Source: Planctomycetota bacterium (GTDB lineage Bacteria > Planctomycetota > Phycisphaerae > UBA1845). From it: a DNA stretch of 64,000 nucleotides. The stretch lies in assembly GCA_024276605.1 (NCBI GenBank), contig JAJRWX010000044.1, positions 62,001 to 126,000 of the forward strand, in the 5' to 3' direction. The notes under the pieces were generated by a model. It saw only the letters and a list, made by a program, of their open reading frames with translations. It made no database searches and was not told the DNA's origin. A program made the translations under genes and the position numbers. Below, one piece after another: positions 19,607 to 27,551 of this stretch. Within the stretch, counting starts at the first letter, position 1. Every line of letters starts with the position of its first letter.

Positions 19607-21040
19607 TTAGCCCTCGATTTGCGCTAGCAGCTTTTGAATAGTCGGAACCAGCTCATTCCGCGGCGCTTCGAATTGCCCCGGTCGTTCAGAGTGCCACTGC
19701 TCATGTCCGGATATTTCTTTGGACTTCTCTCGACCTTGGGCTAAATCCTTGATGGTGACCGTCCCCTTTTCCTTTTCATCCGAACCCATCATGATGGCGA
19801 TGGGAATGTCGGTTTGGTCAGCATATTTGAGCTGCTTCCCCACACGCTTCGCCGTTCCCACATACAACTCGGTTCGTACACCCGCACGCCGCAATTCAAA
19901 AGCCATCGCTAAATAGTCATCTATGAGGTTGGCATCAAAACGAGTAATCAACACCTGAGCAGTGGATTTGACCAACGTAATGCGATCTAAATGCGTAAGG
20001 GCTGCCAGTAGACGATCTACGCCGATGGAAGCCCCGGTCGCAGGTGCAGCTTCGCCTAGAAAACGCATCACTAGGTTGTCGTAGCGCCCACCGCCGAATA
20101 CAGACCCAAATTCAGGGGCGTCAAGAAGAATCGCTTCAAAGACCGGACCGGTGTAATAGGCTAAACCTCGCGCGATGCTAAGATCAAGCGTAACACGATC
20201 ATCGCCATAACCTAGCGCGGCTAATTGTTGAGATATCCGTCCCAACTCGCCGATGGCACTATCCGCGCCATCGAAACCAGCTAAGGCCTCTTTGATTTGC
20301 ACCAAAACATCCTCACGCTTGTCAGCCTTAATATCGAGAAACTGTTCGATCTTTTGCACTTGATCAGAGGATAATCCCAATCCACGAATCGTATCGCCGG
20401 ATTTATCTTTGTAGCCTGTCGTCAGTTCGAGTTTAACTTTATCAAGCCCCAGCTTGTCGAGTTTATCGAGCACACGAAACACATCAGCCGACGCCTCGGC
20501 TGGAATGTCAGCGTAGGGCATGAGTAGATTGAGCACTTTTCTGCTGGACACACGCACTCGGAATCCGCCCACGTCGAGTGCCTCTAGTGTATCGCAAATC
20601 GCTGCAATAATTTCCGTATCTGCAATCTCTGATGTAACCCCTACCGAGTCCAGATCGAATTGCAAAAATTGACGAAAGCGACCGGCACCGGGTTTATCCG
20701 CCCGCCATACCGGAGCCACTTGATAACGGCGAAAGGGGCGGGGTAGGTCAGCGTATTGAGCGATCACTCGCGCCAGAGGAACCGTCAGATCGAACCGAAG
20801 CCCCAGCGGAACCTCCGGATTGTCCGGGTTAGCTACCTGAAAAATCGAAGCCTGCGCTTCCTCACCACCCGATCCACTGAGCACATCAAGAAACTCGATA
20901 GCCGGGGTATCAAGCGGGACGAATCCGTACCCCTCATACACCCCTCGAATCACATCGATCATCCGCTGCCGGGCCAGCATCTGTGCCGGTAGACCATCCT
21001 GTAGACCGCGTGCCAACCGCGGCTTCACTTTCTTATCCAC
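19607..21040 (-). CDS. hisS: Histidyl-tRNA synthetase, divergent alphaproteobacterial-like type
   Basis: HisRS charges tRNA-His with histidine. The 477-residue chain has motif 1 near residues 25-60 and motif 2 as PVWRADKPGAGRFRQFLQFD, which is closer to the alphaproteobacterial RFRQFxQxDxDTVG form than to the E. coli RYRQFHQ form. The HisA motif LARGLAYYTG and motif 3 (GASIGVDRL) are present, followed by an anticodon-binding domain. The gene starts 38 bp after tRNA-His and is followed 3 bp later by the lyase, so all three probably share a transcript. The paired change in the tRNA is described in the findings. Confidence 0.95.
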   Translation of the reverse strand: MDKKVKPRLARGLQDGLPAQMLARQRMIDVIRGVYEGYGFVPLDTPAIEFLDVLSGSGGEEAQASIFQVANPDNPEVPLGLRFDLTVPLARVIAQYADLPRPFRRYQVAPVWRADKPGAGRFRQFLQFDLDSVGVTSEIADTEIIAAICDTLEALDVGGFRVRVSSRKVLNLLMPYADIPAEASADVFRVLDKLDKLGLDKVKLELTTGYKDKSGDTIRGLGLSSDQVQKIEQFLDIKADKREDVLVQIKEALAGFDGADSAIGELGRISQQLAALGYGDDRVTLDLSIARGLAYYTGPVFEAILLDAPEFGSVFGGGRYDNLVMRFLGEAAPATGASIGVDRLLAALTHLDRITLVKSTAQVLITRFDANLIDDYLAMAFELRRAGVRTELYVGTAKRVGKQLKYADQTDIPIAIMMGSDEKEKGTVTIKDLAQGREKSKEISGHEQWHSERPGQFEAPRNELVPTIQKLLAQIEG

Positions 21041-21077
21041 TTATGATTGCCTCCACGCGAAGGGGCTTAATGCAGAC

Positions 21078-21151
21078 TACCAGCGGTGGGACTCGAACCC
21101 ACGACCTCCTGATCCACAGTCAGGCGCTCTAGCCAACTGAGCTACACCGGC
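21078..21151 (-). tRNA. trnH: tRNA-His (GTG), without G-1 and with U72/A73
   Basis: A 74-nt cloverleaf on the minus strand: acceptor GCCGGTG, D arm GCTC/GAGC, anticodon stem CCTGA/TCAGG with loop CTGTGGA (anticodon GTG), T arm GTGGG/CCCAC with TTCGAGT. The 3' acceptor strand is CGCTGGT, giving a G1:U72 pair and two further G-U pairs. Position 73 is A and the base before G1 is T, so the usual encoded G-1:C73 pair is missing. CCA is not encoded. It lies immediately upstream of hisS. Confidence 0.95.
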
Positions 21152-21712
21152 ACTTACAGCGCGGTCGCTCGTAACAGACACAACCAGCCACCGTTAACTA
21201 TCATACGACCATCGCTCGCGTTGGGCAGACGCGAGAATCGCCGGGAAATAGGAACCTTGCGGACCCGACGATGGTATAAGGTCCGGCGTTGTACATGTCA
21301 ATATAGTAGCCCCTAATCCACCGACCCAAAAGCGACCTACGGTCATGCGCAACGCTGTAAAACAAGTAGTCTATATGAAAACCACCGCATCGCGTACGAC
21401 CTCGACAAGTCAGGATTTCATGCCCATAAAGCAATATCCACTCTGTGGTAATAATGATTTCGGCTCTGGTGCTCAGGAGTGAGAATGTTGGACCTGGACG
21501 CTGTTTGGTAAAAATGGAAGCAGTGTGTTGCGTAACTTTTATGGAAATGGTTGCAAAACTGTACAGGTAGCCATACTACTGCTTTGTCGCATTTGAATCG
21601 ATGGGTGGTCGGCATCCAGATTATCACTCTGGTTTTTCACCATGCACTACGGGTAAGCTATCGCTTATCCATGCCACCCAACTAATGATCAGCGACAGCG
21701 AACCAGGTGATT
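21152..21712. other. Interval between divergent tRNA-His and the GT-C/TPR gene
   Basis: About 560 bp. It contains a 7-bp stem (CTCGCGT/ACGCGAG) near 21214-21234 and a degenerate palindromic element near its right end (see 21630-21680). The rest shows no gene or RNA that I can support. The tRNA-His promoter must lie here, but no good -35/-10 pair was found. Confidence 0.5.
21630..21680 (+). repeat. Palindromic element B, short or degenerate copy
   Basis: It ends with ATGCCACCCAACT, close to ATGCCACCCAATT of element A. The hairpin GGGTAAGC-TATC-GCTTATCC (21651-21670, one G-U pair) precedes it, as in the family. The left end is poorly preserved; GGGTGGTCGGCAT at 21603 may be its remnant. It lies just upstream of the GT-C/TPR start. 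Confidence 0.5.
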
Positions 21713-23581
21713 ATGGCGATCGACAAACCGACATCGAGCGATAATGAAACAACGGTAGAGCGCCGGCCATTATGGACAATACGAACGAAAAGAGAATGGT
21801 TTGCGTTGGTTACTTTTTTGGTGGTGCATTGCATTGTTTTTGTTTACGCCGCTAGCGTACAAATGAAACATCTCAATCTCAGCGCCGCAGCCGGTGGGCA
21901 GATGCCGTATCTTGAATACGCCAAGCATATCGCGGAGGAGGGAATGCCAGCCTGGTACGGCGACCACAACCGTATGCCACTCGTCCCATCGTTACTATCC
22001 GTATGGCATACGGACCATTGGTCGGCATTTGTCCAACGGTCGAAGTGGTTTTCCGTGGCGATGTCCACCCTCATTTTGCTAGCCGTTAGTTTCCTGGCGT
22101 TTTATGTGTGGCCATCACTCGTAGCTGCGGCGTTTTGTGCGATCTTTGCGTTTACGGTTCTGCTTAGTCGAGCATCTTTTGTACAAGCAGAATTGCCGTA
22201 CTACGGCTTGTCGTTTTTTTCCTGGCTAATGCTCTGTCGGTTGTTGAGTCAACCAACGATCAAACTAGCGGTGGTTGCCGGTTTGACACTGGGACTGGCG
22301 TATCTAACAAAAGCATCCGCCTGGCCCATGTTGCCAGCCTATATTTTTATCGTGCTGGTGAGGCATATCTATTTTACGTTACGCAAGCAACACAGCAACA
22401 AAACGAAATCAGCCATTAACTCAGTCGGTTCGTGGCGTTATGTAGCCGTGGCTACCCTGATGTTTTTTGTGACGGTCTGGCCTTATGTATGGCATAACTA
22501 TCAGCAGTTTGGCAGGCCTTTTTACAACGTCAATTCGACTTTTTTCATGTGGTGTGACAGTTGGTCTGAGGCTAAAGCGTTCGCCGACGCGAATCCGATC
22601 GGTGATTCTTATCCCGACGCAACTTCCGACACCATTCCGAGCGCCGGCCAATATGTGCGTAGCCACACCATAGCTCAGATGTGGGCCAGATGGCGTTATG
22701 GCCTATCGACGCTGTTTCAATTGGCTTACCAGGGTGCTTATACCAAGTATCTAATGATAAGTGTTGGGTTCTGTTGTGTGATGACATGGCGTTTACGTCG
22801 TGGACTAGATTCCATGATCAAAGTGCATGGATCAGCCTTACTATTCTCGGCTGTCTGCTTTACTGGGTATCTTCTCGTGTACGCCTGGTATGTGCCTGTC
22901 GCTTATGGTGACCGATTCATCTTATCGCTTATAACCCCCCTGCTGTTTGGCACTCTATGGATACCATTTCATCTATCCCGCCACCAGTCTACAGGCCAGC
23001 GCCCGCGCAACATGACCTTTTGGATGAACTCACTTTCGGTGGCGTTGCTTGGCCTGCTTATGTTCGACAGCTTGATATCTATCCGTAAGACGTTATACGA
23101 ACCGACGCGTCAATTTGTACGGTTTTATTACAACGAATCACGGGAGCTTCTTTCGGCTGGTAACCTAGCAGAGGCCTCGCGGGGGTTGCGTGGGGTTGCG
23201 CAGCTCGATCCAGATTTCGCACAAGCGCGTTTGGACTTAGGCATGCTGGCGTTAACCAACGGACAAGTCCGTGAGGCGATTAGATGGTTACGTGAAGCGG
23301 TGTCTTTGGATTCCTTGAACGCGGATATGTGGAACAGTCTGGGATCGGCCTACATGGCCGCTGACGAACTATACCAGGGGATAGAGGCTTTCCAACGGGC
23401 CGTCGATCTCGATCCCACGTTTGCCATAGCCTGGTACAATTTAGGGGGTGCGCATAGCTCCGTTGGTTCATCCAGGCATGCCCGCGCGGCTTACGACAAG
23501 CTTTTGACACTTGATAAAAAATTAGCGGGGCAATTACATCAACTAATACCGGATGAAACATCGCCTGTATCCGCACCGTAA
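21713..23581 (+). CDS. GT-C (GT39/ArnT-like) membrane glycosyltransferase with C-terminal TPRs
   Basis: About 622 residues. The N-terminal two thirds hold roughly ten membrane helices; an acidic periplasmic segment after helix 1 (YLEYAKHIAEEGMPAWYGDHNR) sits where GT-C enzymes keep their catalytic acid. The C-terminal ~130 residues are three TPR units (for example NLAEASRGLRGVAQLDPDF, WNSLGSAYMAADELYQGIEA). Such proteins use polyprenyl-phosphate sugars outside the membrane; TPRs may bind a protein acceptor. A GTG at 21707 is an alternative start; ATG 21713 is preferred for its CCAGG upstream. The 3' end overlaps the convergent radical SAM gene by 43 bp. Confidence 0.75.
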   Translation: MAIDKPTSSDNETTVERRPLWTIRTKREWFALVTFLVVHCIVFVYAASVQMKHLNLSAAAGGQMPYLEYAKHIAEEGMPAWYGDHNRMPLVPSLLSVWHTDHWSAFVQRSKWFSVAMSTLILLAVSFLAFYVWPSLVAAAFCAIFAFTVLLSRASFVQAELPYYGLSFFSWLMLCRLLSQPTIKLAVVAGLTLGLAYLTKASAWPMLPAYIFIVLVRHIYFTLRKQHSNKTKSAINSVGSWRYVAVATLMFFVTVWPYVWHNYQQFGRPFYNVNSTFFMWCDSWSEAKAFADANPIGDSYPDATSDTIPSAGQYVRSHTIAQMWARWRYGLSTLFQLAYQGAYTKYLMISVGFCCVMTWRLRRGLDSMIKVHGSALLFSAVCFTGYLLVYAWYVPVAYGDRFILSLITPLLFGTLWIPFHLSRHQSTGQRPRNMTFWMNSLSVALLGLLMFDSLISIRKTLYEPTRQFVRFYYNESRELLSAGNLAEASRGLRGVAQLDPDFAQARLDLGMLALTNGQVREAIRWLREAVSLDSLNADMWNSLGSAYMAADELYQGIEAFQRAVDLDPTFAIAWYNLGGAHSSVGSSRHARAAYDKLLTLDKKLAGQLHQLIPDETSPVSAP

Positions 23582-24468
23582 AACACTTCTGCACGAAGCG
23601 ATGTGCGTTTGGTAATTTTTTCCGCGATGCCATTGACCTCACTATCTGACAAAGCCGTTACCGATGATTCAGCAGGTCTACGAGCCACGGTGTAAACTTG
23701 AACGTATGAGATTGTACCACCGGCATCGATGATTTCGTTCAGTTGGTCAGTATAGGCTACGATTTCTGCATCGTCGGGGCCTTGTCCTGATACACGCATA
23801 AAAAGGGATTGAATCACAATAGGCCTCACGCGAGCGGCGGCGGTGATGTTATCTATAACGTGTTGTAGCGGATAGTTCGGACGATTGATCTGATGATAAT
23901 ACGCCTGCGTCCCGGCATCGAGCTTGGCCCAAATTTCACCACCATAATTATCGAGAATTTCCAAGCCTGATTGGACGGCTGGTCTCGTTAAGTAACAGGC
24001 GTCGGTAATCAGTACGAGCTTTGTCGAATCGAGTCCGGCTCGACACTTGACGTCCGCCGCGATCTGTACGGCACGTGAGAAGGATGGACACGTTGTCGGT
24101 TCACCATCACCGGAGAAAGCGATGTCGTTGATGCGACGTAGCGCTTGAGGTACATCGACAAAGCAAGGATCATCAAACAGTGTCATGCTTTTGGCTAGAC
24201 CAACCAAAACTTCGATTTCATCGCGTAAAATGTCAAGGTCCACATGGCGCACACGGGGTTGTATGGTTCGATCCACTTGACAGTACACACAATCAAAATT
24301 ACAGGCCATATCCGGATTGAGATTGACACCAATGCTCAACCCCTTACTGCGTCGTGAAATGACGGGATAGACGTAAAGGTTATCGCGCCAATGCCTTGAA
24401 TGGCTATGATGCTGGGGAAGTGAAATATCGTTTCTTTTGTTGTCCACTCCAGCACCTGATCCACCCAC
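23539..24468 (-). CDS. Radical SAM protein (COG0731-like)
   Basis: A 309-residue radical SAM enzyme. CNFDCVYC holds the cluster-binding Cys at residues 56, 60 and 63; it is preceded by SIGVNLNPDMACN and followed by FSGDGEPTTCPSF, the SAM-binding GGE-like motif. This arrangement resembles the Fe-S oxidoreductase group related to wybutosine-type enzymes. Substrate unknown. It begins 25 bp after tolC on the same strand, so the two may be cotranscribed, and it overlaps the end of the plus-strand GT-C gene by 43 bp. Confidence 0.82.
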   Translation of the reverse strand: MGGSGAGVDNKRNDISLPQHHSHSRHWRDNLYVYPVISRRSKGLSIGVNLNPDMACNFDCVYCQVDRTIQPRVRHVDLDILRDEIEVLVGLAKSMTLFDDPCFVDVPQALRRINDIAFSGDGEPTTCPSFSRAVQIAADVKCRAGLDSTKLVLITDACYLTRPAVQSGLEILDNYGGEIWAKLDAGTQAYYHQINRPNYPLQHVIDNITAAARVRPIVIQSLFMRVSGQGPDDAEIVAYTDQLNEIIDAGGTISYVQVYTVARRPAESSVTALSDSEVNGIAEKITKRTSLRAEVFYGADTGDVSSGIS

Positions 24469-24493
24469 ATCACAATCAAGGCGACGCGCGTCA

Positions 24494-26170
24494 TCAGTCC
24501 GGCGTGCCCGGTACGACTACATGGTTATATTCGAGTAGCGTGCCCCGCGCCCGCTGTAGATCAATGGTCGCGATATTGTAATCTACAATGGCGGCAAGCA
24601 TAGCCCGTCGGGCTGCTGCTAGTTGCTGGCGAGAGGAAAGTTCGGAATTTAACGTGTTAAAATCCTTACGTTCGGCGCGGGCTATAATGGAATCCACTTC
24701 CCGCTGCCGAGATTGAGCGGCTTCCAGGCTCGGCGCAATCTGATCGTATGACGTGGCCAGGGCACGCACGGAAACATTGACATCCAACAAAATCTGTTCG
24801 ATGACGGCATTCAGCCCGGCCAGCGCTTGTCGATATTGCAGGTCAGCCCGTTTCCTGGCTGCTCTAGGGCCTCGGTTACCAATAGGAAGCTCGAATTCTA
24901 CGCCGACAAAATAATCGGCATATTTATGTCTTGTGACCTCGTCGAAGGATCCATCTGCGTTGCCCGCTAATCCATCGATGGTGTAATTGAATGTCACATC
25001 AAGCTTCGGCAATTCGTCGATTTTAGCTCGACCAATCTGAATTTTAGCGTTCGCAATCGTCAGTTTTTGCTCGTGTATTTCAGGGCGATGATCTAAAGCG
25101 ATCTGCGCCTCCGCCAATCGGTCTGCGGACATAAGCTCGATCATGGGGACATCCGTAGGAATGATTTCTACGCCATCCGCCAAGTTGAGCGATGGGTCGT
25201 TTATAAGAGCGACAAGCCTATCCTCCGCATCAAAAACCGCAGCTTCGCGGGCCACAAAATCGGCTCGTGTCTGGGCAAGGTTTGCTTTGGTAGCCTCAAG
25301 TTGTACCGGCATAATGTCAAAACTTTTTCTGGCTTGAAGATAATCGTAGATCGCCTCGAAATCCGCCAGCAAACGCGCGGTGATCACGATATCGCGACGC
25401 GCCTGCAACAATCGCCAATAGGCCTCTTCGACATCGCGAAGTAAATCACGCACTTCACGGCGAAACGCCCATTTGCTCACTAGGTGATCGTTCCTACTTA
25501 CACGAATGAATGCCAGGTTATAATCAAGCCCATAACCACGAAGAAGTGGTTGTCTAAGTGACAAAGCTATTTTACTGAAATATTCAGGATTAATCGTTTG
25601 GAAGGACAACGATGTCTTGGTACGTCGCAGCCCGTAGGACGTGCTGATTTGCGCACCCGATGGGAGCAATTTACGAAACCCATATTCCATATCAAGCTGC
25701 TGCAGATCGGCGGTGATCAGCTGGGAACCTGTGGGTCGATCCTGCTTGATGTGATTGACCGTCGTAAAAAACAGCGCATCGAACGCGGCTTTGGCCTCGG
25801 TAAGGCGTGTGACTTCGACGGCCGGGTTAAATCGCTGGACTTCGATCGCGTAACTATTTGCCAGCGTTTTGTGGATGACTTCTTCAAGCGTTAAGGACGC
25901 TTTTGATTCTCGACGAATAGCCTCGACGCGATCCATAATACGCGTCAGATAAACACGCTCAGCTTGATTATTATTTTGACGGGCGATTTCCAAGCGTTTG
26001 AAAATTTCGGCCCGATCAAGTTCGGGGTCCGGTATTTGCTCGAAAATAACCTGCGGCGTCATCACCACCGGCTCATCGCCGGTTGGCATTTGATCCTGCG
26101 CAGTCGCGACCACCACCAAGAAGCCTACCGTTGCGATGATAGTTAGATATTGACATTGTCGAACATCCAT
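24494..26170 (-). CDS. TolC family outer-membrane efflux/secretion protein
   Basis: TolC proteins form trimeric outer-membrane channels with a periplasmic helical barrel. From ATG 26170 the product is about 558 residues with a signal peptide (YLTIIATVGFLVVVATAQ). Two OEP repeats follow: one with EVEEAYWRLLQARRDI, the second with ILLDVNVSVRALATSYDQI and SRQQLAAARRAMLAAIVDYNIA; RQPLLRGYGLDYN is a typical beta-hairpin segment. Upstream in-frame starts to 26236 give a less signal-like N-terminus. No pump or membrane-fusion protein lies beside it. A role in polysaccharide or drug export is possible. Confidence 0.86.
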   Translation of the reverse strand: MDVRQCQYLTIIATVGFLVVVATAQDQMPTGDEPVVMTPQVIFEQIPDPELDRAEIFKRLEIARQNNNQAERVYLTRIMDRVEAIRRESKASLTLEEVIHKTLANSYAIEVQRFNPAVEVTRLTEAKAAFDALFFTTVNHIKQDRPTGSQLITADLQQLDMEYGFRKLLPSGAQISTSYGLRRTKTSLSFQTINPEYFSKIALSLRQPLLRGYGLDYNLAFIRVSRNDHLVSKWAFRREVRDLLRDVEEAYWRLLQARRDIVITARLLADFEAIYDYLQARKSFDIMPVQLEATKANLAQTRADFVAREAAVFDAEDRLVALINDPSLNLADGVEIIPTDVPMIELMSADRLAEAQIALDHRPEIHEQKLTIANAKIQIGRAKIDELPKLDVTFNYTIDGLAGNADGSFDEVTRHKYADYFVGVEFELPIGNRGPRAARKRADLQYRQALAGLNAVIEQILLDVNVSVRALATSYDQIAPSLEAAQSRQREVDSIIARAERKDFNTLNSELSSRQQLAAARRAMLAAIVDYNIATIDLQRARGTLLEYNHVVVPGTPD

Positions 26171-26537
26171 GCCCACTTGATCCATCGCGACACCTATAAC
26201 CAATAACGCATTGACCACCGCTATGCATACCGTCAAGCGACCAACGTGCCGCGCCGCAGTGAACGCCCCACGGTATCAGCATCATCGTACCCGCCTGATC
26301 CGCCTAACGTCAACGACCGCGCCCAAAATCAAAAGGATTCCGCTTCTCATGCCTAAACACGCCATCAAAGCTTGGACCAGCAAAAAAGATATATCGGAAT
26401 CGCTAGACGTGTGTTATTCTGTCCACGGATAAGTCAAATGATGTTGAATCTTGTCTGAGGCGAACTTAGTACGGTGTAACATTTGCACGATCAGGTAGAT
26501 TGAATCTCAAAGCAGCAATCATGCGGAAAGACAATCG
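26171..26537. other. Gene-free divergent interval
   Basis: About 370 bp between tolC (minus) and the HExxH membrane protein (plus). Frames here have no family features. GGAAAG about 12 bp before 26538 is the ribosome site of the plus-strand gene. No promoter or repeat was recognised with confidence. Confidence 0.4.
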
Positions 26538-27419
26538 ATGAAACAATGGCTACTCATACCGCTGCATGACGTGCTCGCAGGTATGGAACCTGTGATGAGC
26601 ATCAGGAACCCAATCAAAGCCATGGCCCCCATGCTAATCGCGATGATCGTCACATGGTTTCTCTACGTTCCCATCCATGAATTGTTACATGTGTTAGGAT
26701 GCGTAGCCACAGGTGGGTCGGTCTCCGAGTTGTCGCTCAGGCCATGGTATGGCGGGACGATTTTACAGCATTATTTCGATTTTATCGTGCCCGACAGCAA
26801 CTACGCGGGACAATTGACAGGATTCGACACCAAGGGATCAGACCTGATTTATTTAGCGACCGACTTCTTACCATTTGTGCTTTCCATTTTGATCGGTGTA
26901 CCTTTACTACGATTTTGCACACGTAAACGACACCCCATACTACTCGGACCAGCCATCGTGCTCGGTATGGCCCCCTTTTATAATCTACCCGGCGATTATT
27001 ATGAAATGTCATCCATCATAACCACGCGGGCAGTGACTATGGTGTTCGGCGAGGACAAGACCGGACATGCTCCCGCGCCTACGCAAACCGAACCCACAGA
27101 CATGGATGCCAATACCAGCGCGACACCGGTTTCAACGATTCAATACGAGTCCGTGCGGTCTGATGACGTGTTCAGTCTGATCGGTGACATCATCGGTAAA
27201 CCCAAAGAGCTGGGACTGGACACTACAGGTAGAATGATTGTAGCTATTATTCTCGTGCTTGTGTCGATAGATATATCTATCGTGTTGGCGTTTGCCACAT
27301 ACGGCCTGGGTGATCTCGTAGCTAGGGTGATCGTCGGGCCACCGAGAATCATCCGTCTCGACTTACCACCCGCACGGTCAGTTAAACGACGCAAAAGACC
27401 TACTAAAGATCAAGGGTAG
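26538..27419 (+). CDS. Predicted intramembrane zinc metalloprotease-like protein (HELLH)
   Basis: A 293-residue membrane protein of no family I recognise. A first hydrophobic helix (MLIAMIVTWFLYVPI) runs directly into HELLH at residues 47-51, so the zinc motif sits at the membrane as in site-2 proteases (M50). After another helix pair, FYNLPGDYYE at 148-156 resembles the NxxPxxxxD motif that supplies the third zinc ligand. A Pro/Thr-rich linker (about 175-205), another helix near 235-255 and a basic tail follow. It lies between tolC and the ExeA-like gene. A protease role is inference. Confidence 0.55.
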   Translation: MKQWLLIPLHDVLAGMEPVMSIRNPIKAMAPMLIAMIVTWFLYVPIHELLHVLGCVATGGSVSELSLRPWYGGTILQHYFDFIVPDSNYAGQLTGFDTKGSDLIYLATDFLPFVLSILIGVPLLRFCTRKRHPILLGPAIVLGMAPFYNLPGDYYEMSSIITTRAVTMVFGEDKTGHAPAPTQTEPTDMDANTSATPVSTIQYESVRSDDVFSLIGDIIGKPKELGLDTTGRMIVAIILVLVSIDISIVLAFATYGLGDLVARVIVGPPRIIRLDLPPARSVKRRKRPTKDQG

Positions 27420-27551
27420 ACATAGATTCATGTTACGACGTAGGTTTCTTGCTATTGGCACTGCGTTGTTTAGTTCGGTGGGTGGGGGTTCGCTATCAGC
27501 GGTTTGAATTTGGAACCGGTTCAGGGCACATGAAAAGTCAACTTAACACAA

